Positions 1 to 8,400 of a stretch of 19,645 bases of DNA are shown here, in pieces. The stretch is taken from NCBI GenBank assembly GCA_966250335.1, contig CBINGZ010000064.1:1-19645 (forward strand), read 5' to 3'. The position numbers and the translations under genes were made by a program. Within the stretch, counting starts at the first letter, position 1; each line of letters opens with the position of its first letter. This stretch comes from OLB7 sp966250335. GTDB lineage: Bacteria; Bacteroidota; Ignavibacteria; OLB7. A model generated the notes under the pieces. That model worked only from the letters and a program-made list of their open reading frames with translations, made no database searches and was not told the DNA's origin.

Positions 1-1515
1 CGTCGCGTTGTAGCGGAGCATCTGTCCGCTCGCCGTCGGAGAGGTCGGTGAGACGCTCGTTCCCTGGATGCGGGCAACACTCGGATTCGGATATGTTCCG
101 TTCAAATCGCCACCGGCTGATCCGCCCGGGGTCACACCGCTGATCGTCACGTTCCCGGCGGCCGTCATGCGTCCCTTCGCATCGACGGTGAAGGTGCCGA
201 TCTGCGTTGCGCTGCCGTAGCTGCCGGCGGTCACGCCGGTGCTGGCCAGACGCGCATCGGCCAGCGTCCCTGTCGCGAGATTACTCGCATTCAGATTCGT
301 CACCTGTTCGCCGCTGACGGCGGGAAGGCGCGTCGTTCCATCCAGCTTCACCAGCTGGTTCGACCCGTTGAAGGTATTCCCCTGCAGGGTCACGTTCGAC
401 GACAGCCGGGCATCGGCGATCGTTCCCCCCGTGATATTCGACGCGTTGATATTGGTCACCCCCGAGCCGTCGACGGAAGGGAGCGATCCGGTGAGGCTGG
501 AAGCGTTCAGATTGATGAGCGCCGATCCGTCGACCGACGGCTCCCACTGGCCTGTCTTATCATTATAACGGAGCACCTGCCCCGCCGCCGGAGCGTTCGT
601 CGAGAGGGTCACCCCGCGAAGACGCGCCACCGTCGGAGCCGGATAGAATCCTCCCAGATCGCCGGCAGCCGGACCGGTCGGAGCCGCGGCCGTGAGATCG
701 ATCTCCTCGGCCTCTATCACCCGTCCCTTGGCGTCGATAGTGATACGCACCCCCTTGTTGGAACGGCCGTACGAGCCGGGAGCAACACCGGCGTTCGCAA
801 GCTTGCTCGAATCGACCGCCCCGGCCGCGATCATCGAGGAGACGACGCCCCCCTGCGCGATCGAGAGGGTCACATCGCCGCTCGTTCCTCCCCCCGTCAG
901 TCCGGCCCCGGCCGTTACCGAGGAGATATCTCCCGCGGGAACCTTCATCCAGGCCGCCCCGCTTCCGGTGGAGACAAGGATATCCCCCTCCTTCGATCCG
1001 GCGCCGCTCAGCTTCCCGATATCGATCGAGCGATCGGGGATCAGGTTCGCCGTGATCTGACCGGAGAGCTTGGGGAGCGTAATAGCTCCGTCCGCGATCT
1101 TATCGGTGGTGATGGAGCCTTTCGGCACGGTCGCCGCGCTCAGGGCATAGGGCGCCGAGAGAAGGGGAGTCCGCGACGAGGCGTCGGACCCGCCGACCCC
1201 GATCCCGAGCCAGTACGGCTTGTCGAAGGCCAGCGACGAGAGGGGTGTTCCCTGACCGAGCACGACGTTGAAGATCCCCGAGACGACCTGGACCGTCCGC
1301 TGTTCGGTCCAGAGCGGCGATCCGCCGCTCGGCGTATCGTAGATGGTGAACGTCATCTGCACCGGTCCGTCGGGGACCGGCGACGACCCGCCGTTGGTGA
1401 GCAGTCCCTGGTAGCTCATCTGCGCCGGGATCTGCGCCAACCCGGGACGGGGGGCAAGCCACATCGCGACCATTGATGCGGCGATGATGAGACGCGAATG
1501 ATTCATGATCTTCAT
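1..1515 (-). CDS. Secreted tail-fibre/collar-like repeat protein, 3' partial
   Basis: This frame is open for 505 codons from an ATG at 1515 to the left edge, so the C-terminus is missing. Residues 8-27 form a signal peptide with likely cleavage at GLA/Q (27/28), which implies export. Residues 31-130 resemble the N-terminal domain of tail-fibre-like proteins common in Bacteroidota and relatives: a YQG start, a TFTIYD strand, LWTE, and an APYALSA end. After it come 'TDKIADGAIT..KL' type units, a GAGLTGGG motif near 205, two 'DAKGR(V/M)' units near 261 and 445, and two copies of a GDL-x-G-x-YP-x-P-x-VAR module near 285 and 469. Such beta-rich repeats form fibrous stalks in phage fibres and surface proteins; the exact role here is unknown. 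A second ATG at 1506 has GGAAATGAAG ahead of it and is a possible start. The zinc-ribbon gene lies 113 bp upstream on the same strand, so co-transcription is possible. No phage genes are nearby, so a host surface protein is more likely than a prophage fibre. Confidence 0.85.
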   Translation of the reverse strand, partial: MKIMNHSRLIIAASMVAMWLAPRPGLAQIPAQMSYQGLLTNGGSSPVPDGPVQMTFTIYDTPSGGSPLWTEQRTVQVVSGIFNVVLGQGTPLSSLAFDKPYWLGIGVGGSDASSRTPLLSAPYALSAATVPKGSITTDKIADGAITLPKLSGQITANLIPDRSIDIGKLSGAGSKEGDILVSTGSGAAWMKVPAGDISSVTAGAGLTGGGTSGDVTLSIAQGGVVSSMIAAGAVDSSKLANAGVAPGSYGRSNKGVRITIDAKGRVIEAEEIDLTAAAPTGPAAGDLGGFYPAPTVARLRGVTLSTNAPAAGQVLRYNDKTGQWEPSVDGSALINLNASSLTGSLPSVDGSGVTNINASNITGGTIADARLSSNVTLQGNTFNGSNQLVKLDGTTRLPAVSGEQVTNLNASNLATGTLADARLASTGVTAGSYGSATQIGTFTVDAKGRMTAAGNVTISGVTPGGSAGGDLNGTYPNPSVARIQGTSVSPTSPTASGQMLRYNAT

Positions 1516-1560
1516 TTCCGGTTTATAGAGGATACTGGTACGTTGCTGCCTGGTTGAGGG

Positions 1561-1585
1561 CCGGTCGGGGTCCCGCCCCGTACGG
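1561..1585 (-). other. Imperfect GC-rich hairpin between zinc-ribbon and fibre genes
   Basis: CGGGG (1566-1570) pairs with CCCCG (1576-1580) around a 5-nt loop. After a 2x2 mismatch, CCG (1561-1563) pairs with CGG (1583-1585). No T-run follows on the minus strand. It is therefore a poor intrinsic terminator and could be a processing or attenuation structure between the two minus-strand genes, or chance in GC-rich DNA. Confidence 0.3.
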
Positions 1586-1628
1586 CTTCCGATCTTCTTC
1601 CGCCTCTTTGCCTGTATATTGATGCGAC

Positions 1629-1895
1629 TCAGGCCCCGTCATGCCCCATGTTCCCGGCAAGCGGGCCGCCGCAGTTCGAGCAGTAGAAGGCGATCGCATG
1701 CCTGACTTCGACGCCGCAGTGGGGGCAGAGGGGTCGTAGCGGATCGCCGCAGCAGGGGCAGAATTTTTCCGAGGGCCTGGCGAGCGTGCCGCATCCGGGG
1801 CATCTGCGCGCCATGACCATGACCGGATCGGACTCCCCCGGAGGATCATCCGTGGTCGATGCGCTCTTCCTCGTCGCTGTCGCTTGGGGTTTCAT
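1629..1895 (-). CDS. Small double zinc ribbon (DZR-type) protein
   Basis: This encodes 88 residues from the ATG at 1895. Two zinc ribbons are plain: C32/C35 with C46/C49 (CPGCG...FCPCCG) and C57/C60 with C72/C75 (CPHCG...YCSNCG). Spacing is near-identical (10 and 11 residues between knuckles) and the linker is only 7 residues. An extra Cys sits at 48. Residues 1-30 are polar and probably disordered. No membrane segment or catalytic domain follows, so it is a stand-alone ribbon that probably acts in the cytoplasm through protein or nucleic-acid contacts. The open frame runs back to 2183, but that extension is Arg-rich, lacks motifs and covers the conserved element at 2067-2137, so I chose 1895. 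Met26 or Met28 would also keep both ribbons. It is divergent from the STAND operon. In many multidomain AAA_16 regulators a DZR is fused to the ATPase, so a link with its neighbours is conceivable but unproven. Confidence 0.7.
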   Translation of the reverse strand: MKPQATATRKSASTTDDPPGESDPVMVMARRCPGCGTLARPSEKFCPCCGDPLRPLCPHCGVEVRHAIAFYCSNCGGPLAGNMGHDGA

Positions 1896-2157
1896 GGGGT
1901 TTCTCGTGGAGAGTCGTCGTTGATCTGCTGCGCGAACGACCGTATCGGGAAGCGCCCGCACGCCGTGATATCCCCGATCCGTATCGAACGACCCGCGCCG
2001 CGACCGGCCACGGGCCGGATGCGGGAAGGTCTCCATGTCGGATGCGATACGATCGGCTGCATGGTGATCAATGTATTCCGGCACGGCCAAGAATCGGGGT
2101 GATTCGGACCAAGATTGCCGGGGAGCCGAAATTTTCGACAACCAGATCCGCAGATCG
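1896..2157. promoter_or_regulatory. Divergent intergenic region, zinc-ribbon gene / STAND operon
   Basis: These 262 bp separate two divergent starts and should hold both promoters. I could not place convincing -35/-10 or Bacteroidota -33/-7 boxes. Contents seen are a perfect 6-bp hairpin CCGGCC-ACG-GGCCGG (2004-2018), which would lie in the zinc-ribbon leader, and the conserved element at 2067-2137. The motifs GAACGACC and CGTATCG each occur twice in swapped order (1937-1950 and 1980-1993). No Shine-Dalgarno precedes the plus-strand ATG at 2158. Confidence 0.5.
2067..2137 (-). promoter_or_regulatory. Conserved intergenic element, copy 1 (22-bp spaced CCAAG repeats plus dyad)
   Basis: On the plus strand it reads ATCAATGTATTCC (2067-2079), a 7-bp spacer, CCAAG (2087-2091), 17 bp, CCAAG (2109-2113), and then the AT-rich palindrome CGAAATTTTCG (2127-2137). 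Copy 2 at 11202-11273 has the same parts at the same offsets with no gaps. Copy 2 is correctly placed only for a minus-strand gene, so the element is listed on the minus strand, facing the zinc-ribbon gene 172 bp away. It also ends only 20 bp before the STAND operon ATG at 2158 and could act in both directions. It is probably an operator or promoter; the binding factor is unknown. Confidence 0.6.
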
Positions 2158-5100
2158 ATGCAGAGCCTTCTCGATTTCGCCAATCACGGCATCCTCCCCT
2201 TCGTCGGACGAACGCGGGAGGCCGAGCGCCTCATCTCCTTCTGCGCCGCCTCCCCCGACGCCCATTCGCTCCGCTCGGCGATCGTCATCGGTGAGGCGGG
2301 GGTGGGGAAGAGCAGGCTGTTCGATGAGGTTCTCCCCCAGTGCGAGAATCGCGGATGTATCGTTTTAAGAGCAAAACTCCACCCCGGCTCGGCAACCTCC
2401 CTGCTCCCCCTGATCGCCTATGCGCTCCGTCTGAGCACGCCGGCGCGGGGCCTGCTGAGAAGAGAGCTGGAGAATGAATCGGCGACGGCGGTCCTCACGG
2501 CGCTCCAGCGTATCTCGCGACTCCGCCCGACCCTCCTCGTCGTCGAGGATATCCATCTGCTGCTCGGCGACTCGGTCGGTGAGTTCGCATCGCTTGTCGC
2601 GGCGCTCGCCGACGAGCCGATCGCCCTCCTCTGCTCGGCCCGCCCGCTGGAGATTCCGGCGCGGGGAATCCTTGAACCGTATCTGGCGGCCGAGATCATC
2701 CTGGGAGGACTCGACGACGAGGCCCTGGGAACACTCTGGGAGAAGCTCTTCGGCCCGATCGACGAGAAGGAGCTGCTGCGCCGCCTGCGACATACCACCA
2801 CCGGCAACCCCCTGGCGCTCCGTTCGGCGCTCCGCTCGGCCGTACGGACCGACGAACCGCCCGGCGGCGGCGGACATGTACGGCTGCGGTTCGACAGGAC
2901 CCGGTTCGTCGGCTCGCTGGAACGGAACATCCGCCTCCTCTCCGAGGGGATGGCCGCGCACCTGAACCCCGCCGAACGGAAAGGGGCCGAGGCGCTGGCG
3001 ACCCTGGGGGAAGTCTTCTCGCACGAGGCGGCGCTCCCCCTCCTCGACGGCGACGCGGCATTGATCACGCAGTTGATGTTCAAGGGGGTCATCACCGTCT
3101 CCCATACCACGGCCAAGCGTCTGACGCGGGAGCCGAGCGCCCACCCGCTGCTGGCGTTCACCCATTCCCTTCTCCATAAGCATCTCTCGGAACGGGGGGA
3201 GTTCGACGCGAACAGAGGGATGCGTATCGTAACGGATCATCTTCCCCTCTACTCGGTTCTCCTCTTCGAACTGCTGGCGAAGCATGCGGGGGCGGTCACG
3301 GTTTCAAGCGAGACGGCCGCGGCTGCATTTATCGGACTGCAATACATCCACCTGGAACTCGACTATACGGCCGACTGGCACCTGGCGCCGATCGTCGCCG
3401 AGGCGATGACGGCGCTGATGGAACGAAGCGGCATAGAGTGGACCCGGAAGGAGCTGGACGAATCGAGACTCCGCTTCCTCCTCTGCCGTATCCGGACGCT
3501 GCGCCGCAACTTCACCTCCCCCGAGTGGGAGCCGCTGGTCGGCGAGTTCATGCGGATCACCGACGCCCCCGGTCTGGAGATGGCGAAGTGGCGGCTGACG
3601 GGTCTCGACTTCCAGCATCAGCTCGAGAGCTATCGCAACCATCCTCCCGAAGAGTGCATCGCCGGGAGGGAGGCTGAACGACTGCTGAAGGAATATCCCG
3701 AGCTGATGGAACAGGAATCGTACCTCCGATATCTCAGCACCTACGTCCATCTGCTCCTCAACAGGGAGGACCTGGAGGGGATGCGCGCGATCAAGCGGAC
3801 CCTGGACGAGATCATGGCGAAGCCGACCACGACGACGGCCTACCGAGACCATGCGCTGCGGAACGTCTATCCCTTCTTCATCATGGTCTTCGACACCGAG
3901 GAGGAGCTCCAGGACAGACTGGAGATCCTGAAGCGGATCGAGACGGTCGGCGTGAGATTGAACCTGACATCTCCGATCCTGAAGATCCTTCTGCTGGAGA
4001 CGATCGGCCGGTTCGATGAGGTCGCCGCGCTCTGCGACGATCTGGCCCTGCTGATGCGTGACCGCACCATCCTGAGCGGGCTCTACCAGTGCTATCTCAT
4101 CAAGCATCGCTCCCTCATCATGCTCGGCGCCGACCCCGACCGCGCCATGGCCTTCCTGACCGATGAGTACAACGCGTTCCCGGAGCATATCCGGGATTCG
4201 ATCGTGGTCGATGCCCTCCCCCTGGTGCTGATCCTCTGCGGTCGCCCCGATCTGGCCGCCGGGATCTTCACCCTCTTCGGCGAACGCGCCGGAAGCGATC
4301 GGATCGATTACCGGCTGGCGCTCGCCACCCTTGCTCCGGATGCTGACGAATATCTGAAAGAGATGTATGAAGAGATGGCGGCGAGCGACGTCCCACAGGC
4401 GCAACTGGGGGCGAAGGTTCTCGACGATCGACAGGAGGAGGCGGTCGAGCAGGCGATGGGACTTCTTGCGGGACCGATGCTCCGCTTCACCGATGCGCTG
4501 AACTACGGCATCACCGGCAGGATCCTCCTCCCGATGCTCCCCCGTATCCGTTCGAAGGAACTGCGCGGAAGGCTGGAGGGAGCGATCACGGCGGCCGTGA
4601 CCCGGGCCCTGACCTGGTACGCCGACCGTGGGGCATTCCCCTGCATCCTCCCGCTGCTGAACGATTTCGGGGATCTGCTCCCCGCCGGGGAACCGGAAGT
4701 ATGGAGGGCCAGAGCCCGCGAACTGGCGGCCGACCGTGCCCGGCGGATCAGCGGATCGACCCCGGCGGTCGACACCCGGATTCGTCTCACGATGCTCGGC
4801 AGGGTCGAGTTCCGCCTTCCCGACCGACAGGTGATCCCCCTGCGCGGTCTCCGGATGAAGGCGATCCTCGGCCTCCTCGTCGCCGATCGACTCGCCCGCA
4901 AACCCCTCTCAAAACAGGAGTTCTACCTCCTTGCCGCAGGCGACGAGTCGAAGGATCTCGACCTCGCCCGCAAGACCGTCAACATGGCGATCGCCGCCAT
5001 CCGGAAACTTCTCCCCGTCGATCTCATCCTTCGGCACGACGATACCATCTCCCTCGATCTCGATCTCCTCTCGGTCGATCTCCTCGACGCCTCCGCCGCC

Positions 5101-5457
5101 GTCGCCGAGGCTCTCGCCGCTCTCCGCGAACGCTCCTTCGCCCGCGCACGCTCGGCGGTCGTGACCGCTCTCGATCTTGCAGCCGGAGAGGTGGCATTCC
5201 CATCGCTGTACGACACGTACTTCGAGGCGGCGCGTGAGGACTTCGAGACACGGCTGCGGAACGCGGTGGTGGATGTGGGGCGGGCGCTGCTGCGTGAGGG
5301 GGATACATCGGGAGCCGAGGAGGTGCTGGAGCGGGGCTACGAGTGGCTGCCGGAGGACGAGGAGATCGGCGAGCTGCTGCGAAACGCCCTCGTCGCCGCC
5401 GACCGCCGCGCCGAGGCCGAACGGATACGTTTGCGCAACCAGATGGAATTCGCCTAA
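2158..5457 (+). CDS. STAND-type ATPase regulator with C-terminal SARP-like wHTH-BTAD (paralogue A)
   Basis: This is a 1099-residue predicted cytoplasmic signal-transducing ATPase and transcription regulator. The AAA_16/STAND domain spans about 12-265: FVGR at 15-18, Walker A GEAGVGKS at 45-52, Walker B LLVVED at 126-131 with E130/D131, a CSARP sensor strand, and the GNPLAL motif typical of STAND proteins. Residues 270-370 look like the STAND winged-helix arm, ending in an FTHSLLH motif. Residues about 370-870 are helical and TPR-like, presumably the ligand-sensing part. Residues 876-977 fit an OmpR-type winged helix of the SARP class (RLTMLGRVEF strand, DLARKTVNMAIAAIRKLL helix, HDDTISLDLD wing), and 973-1090 fit BTAD. 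In AfsR-type proteins the SARP part is N-terminal; here the order is reversed. The start at 2158 is chosen because the paralogue begins identically (MQ-x-L-x-DFANHGILPFVGR); an upstream ATG at 2071 lies inside the conserved element. The ligand is unknown. Residues 898-1088 are identical to paralogue B. Confidence 0.87.
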   Translation: MQSLLDFANHGILPFVGRTREAERLISFCAASPDAHSLRSAIVIGEAGVGKSRLFDEVLPQCENRGCIVLRAKLHPGSATSLLPLIAYALRLSTPARGLLRRELENESATAVLTALQRISRLRPTLLVVEDIHLLLGDSVGEFASLVAALADEPIALLCSARPLEIPARGILEPYLAAEIILGGLDDEALGTLWEKLFGPIDEKELLRRLRHTTTGNPLALRSALRSAVRTDEPPGGGGHVRLRFDRTRFVGSLERNIRLLSEGMAAHLNPAERKGAEALATLGEVFSHEAALPLLDGDAALITQLMFKGVITVSHTTAKRLTREPSAHPLLAFTHSLLHKHLSERGEFDANRGMRIVTDHLPLYSVLLFELLAKHAGAVTVSSETAAAAFIGLQYIHLELDYTADWHLAPIVAEAMTALMERSGIEWTRKELDESRLRFLLCRIRTLRRNFTSPEWEPLVGEFMRITDAPGLEMAKWRLTGLDFQHQLESYRNHPPEECIAGREAERLLKEYPELMEQESYLRYLSTYVHLLLNREDLEGMRAIKRTLDEIMAKPTTTTAYRDHALRNVYPFFIMVFDTEEELQDRLEILKRIETVGVRLNLTSPILKILLLETIGRFDEVAALCDDLALLMRDRTILSGLYQCYLIKHRSLIMLGADPDRAMAFLTDEYNAFPEHIRDSIVVDALPLVLILCGRPDLAAGIFTLFGERAGSDRIDYRLALATLAPDADEYLKEMYEEMAASDVPQAQLGAKVLDDRQEEAVEQAMGLLAGPMLRFTDALNYGITGRILLPMLPRIRSKELRGRLEGAITAAVTRALTWYADRGAFPCILPLLNDFGDLLPAGEPEVWRARARELAADRARRISGSTPAVDTRIRLTMLGRVEFRLPDRQVIPLRGLRMKAILGLLVADRLARKPLSKQEFYLLAAGDESKDLDLARKTVNMAIAAIRKLLPVDLILRHDDTISLDLDLLSVDLLDASAAVAEALAALRERSFARARSAVVTALDLAAGEVAFPSLYDTYFEAAREDFETRLRNAVVDVGRALLREGDTSGAEEVLERGYEWLPEDEEIGELLRNALVAADRRAEAERIRLRNQMEFA
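4849..5420 (+). repeat. Homogenised DNA block, copy 1 (C-terminal output module of regulator A)
   Basis: These 572 bp match 8188-8759 at a constant offset of 3339. The first 509 bp (4849-5357) are identical. The rest has three differences (5358, 5412, 5415), all silent. Immediately outside, at 4848 and from 5421 on, the genes diverge to ordinary paralogue level. The block encodes residues 898-1088, from the first helix of the winged-helix domain to the end of BTAD. Confidence 0.95.
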
Positions 5458-5487
5458 TTGCGCCTCTGAACAGCGTCCGGAACGGCA

Positions 5488-8400
5488 ATGCAGGCTTTAT
5501 TCGATTTCGCCAACCACGGTATCCTCCCCTTCGTCGGGCGCGATCGCGACGTCGAGCGTATCTTCTCCTTCTGCGAGGCATCGTTCGATCTCCAGCGTCT
5601 CCGCGCGGCGATCGTCGTCGGTGAGGCGGGGATCGGCAAGTCGCGACTCTTCGAGGAGGCGCTCCCACGATGCGAGCGGCTGAGGATCGTCGTGATCCGG
5701 GCGAAGCTCCATCCGAACTCCACCACATCACTCATCCCCCTGATCGCCCGCTCCCTCTGGACGTTGCAGGAGATCCGCCAGCTTCTCCGGAAGGAACCGG
5801 AGGAGACCCCCGCCTCGGTGATCGGCGCCATCCAGCGGCTGGCGCGATTGCGCCGCGTGATGCTGGTGATCGAGGATATCCATCTGCTGGTGGGGGATTC
5901 GGTGGGAGAGTTCGCGCGGATGATCACGGCGCTCTCGGATGAACCGCTGATGCTCCTCTGCTCCGCCCGGCCGATGGAGCTTACCGCCCGTGGAGTGCTG
6001 GAGCCGCATCTGACGCTCGAACTGGAACTCCACGGCCTGACCCCGGAGGCGGTCGACGGCTTGTGGAAACGGCTCTTCGGCGGCATCGAGGAGAAGGAGC
6101 TCTTCGAGAGGCTCTGCAGCAAGACGATGGGAAATCCCCTCGCACTGCGATCCGCATTGCGCTCGGCAGTGAAGACCGAGGAGGCGATCGAGCCTGCCCG
6201 ACAGGTCCGTCTCCGATTCGATCGTACCGGGTTCATCGGCTCGCTGGACCGGAACGTCAGACTGCTGGCAGAGGGGATGGCCGCCCATCTCCGCCAGGAG
6301 GAACGCCTCGCCGCCAGCGAACTGGCGACCCTGGGGGAGGTCTTCTCCCGCGAGGCCGCGCGGAGCCTGCTGGCGACCGAAGCCGATCGGATGATCGACA
6401 GCCTCACCTTCAAGGGGATCATCGTGGAGTCGACGGCAACCGTGGCCCCCTTCACGGAGAAGGGGAGCGCCTGGCCCGTCCTCTCGTTCACGCATTCGCT
6501 GCTCCATCATCATCTCGTCGAACAGCAGAAGCTCGCTCCGGAACGCCTGTTGAAGATCGTCGCCGCCGGATATCCTCTCTACTCGATCCTGCCGTACAAG
6601 GTGATCCGGGAGTCGGAAGAATTGAAGGCCCCGGTGGGCGATATCGCCGACGCGGTGCTCCGGATGCGCGACACGGCTCTGAGAAGGGAGGAGTCCCCCG
6701 ACTGGCAGATGGGGCAGACGGTCTGGCAGACGATCGATCGGCTGATGGAGCTGCCGCTGGAGGAACTCCCGTACGAAGAGGGGCTCAACCTGCGCCTGGT
6801 CGTCATGGAAGGACGGCTGAGCTCGATGCGTCGGATCGATCATACCGACGAATATGGAGCGCTCTGCGATACGCTTCTGCGGGCGACGGAGAACGTTCCG
6901 GAATCGCTGGCTCACCGGCGGCTGCCGGCGCTGATCCATCTCTACCGCCACAAGGCCCGGCGCTCCTACGAGGAGCTCCACGATGTGACGGAAATGACCA
7001 TGGAGACACTGAAGAGATGGCCCGCGCTGCGGCTGACCGATTCCTACGTCCATTTTCTCGCCACCGAGGCGGCGACCGCCGCCAACAACGGCGACGACCT
7101 TATGCTGCGGAGGGCCGAGCAGAGCATGGAGCAGCTCCTCTTCAACGATGAGGTTCCCCGCGCGCTGAAGGATCTGGCGCGGCGGACGATCCTGCCGCAC
7201 CTCCTGAACCTGTTCGACACCGAGGAGGAACTCCAGCGCCGCCTGCGGCAGATCGAGGAACTGGAGCGGGACTTCGGGAACGACCCGCGCCTGAAACATC
7301 GTGTACTGATTCAACAGGGGGAGATTCTTCTCGGAACGTTCGATCCCGCCCGGGCGATCCCGCATGCCGAGGAGATGATCCGGATGTTTCGGGAACAGGG
7401 GGTCGTTCACGCAGTACATCATTTTACGATATCCCGTCTCCAGGCCCGGACGTTCATGGGGGAGGAGACTCTCGACTCGCTCGAACGGAAGATCGCCGAG
7501 CATTACGCGACGCTTCCTCCCTCGATGTTTCCCGTCGTCGACCCCTTCACGTCGTACAGACACGCGGCGACCGCGATGATGTTCGGGAATTTCGAGGTCT
7601 CTTCACAGATCGCGGGACGATACGATATCGGGTGGGGAAGCTTCACCGCGGAGATGAGGATCCTCCACCTGCTGCACGAGGGACACACGGTGGAATGGAT
7701 CGCACGCAACGGACTCGAGGGAGCCAGTGCCGACTACTGCCACGAGTTCCTGACCGAGGCGCTCGCGGAAGATCCGGCCCGCGCCGTGGAGGGAGCGCTG
7801 CAGGTGCTGGCGTATCCGATGCTCCGGCATGAGATCGTCATAGGATATCGCGCCGCGATTCGCCTGCTTCAGACCAGGATCTCTCCGGGGGAGATCGAGG
7901 GATCGGGCAGGATCGATGATGCGATCTCGGCGGCGCTGAAGAGGGCGCTGGCATGGCTCGCCGATCGCCGTCTCTTCCCCCTGATGCGCGCTCTGCTCGA
8001 CGATCACGGAGACTATCTCGACCGGTCGGAGCGGGCCCGGTGGAAGGAGCGGGCCGAAGAGCTGGCGGAGGCGTTCCGGATCGCGCATGAGGAGCAGGGG
8101 ACGGCCGGGACCCGACGCTGCCGGCTGACGATGCTCGGCAAGGTCGAGTTCATCATCCCCGATGCCGATCCGATCCTGGTGCGCGGCCTCCGGATGAAGG
8201 CGATCCTCGGCCTCCTCGTCGCCGATCGACTCGCCCGCAAACCCCTCTCAAAACAGGAGTTCTACCTCCTTGCCGCAGGCGACGAGTCGAAGGATCTCGA
8301 CCTCGCCCGCAAGACCGTCAACATGGCGATCGCCGCCATCCGGAAACTTCTCCCCGTCGATCTCATCCTTCGGCACGACGATACCATCTCCCTCGATCTC

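Noticed and set aside
1611..1626. A third copy of the element (GTATATTGATG) ahead of the fibre gene
   Set aside because: Only about 9 bases resemble ATACATTGATG, there are no CCAAG repeats, and it overlaps the end region of the zinc-ribbon gene; chance is likely.
2071..2157. Upstream ATG at 2071 as start of regulator A
   Set aside because: The extra 29 residues have no counterpart in paralogue B, which begins exactly at the position equal to 2158, and this stretch is the conserved non-coding element.
1896..2183. Longer zinc-ribbon protein starting at 2183 or 2036
   Set aside because: The extension is Arg-rich and motif-free, has no ribosome binding site and covers the conserved element; the ATG at 1895 keeps both ribbons.
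5728..7563. A 611-codon open frame on the minus strand within regulator B
   Set aside because: Composition typical of an antisense shadow (rich in Arg, Gln, His, Leu) with no domain. The plus frame carries clear ATPase motifs and matches paralogue A.
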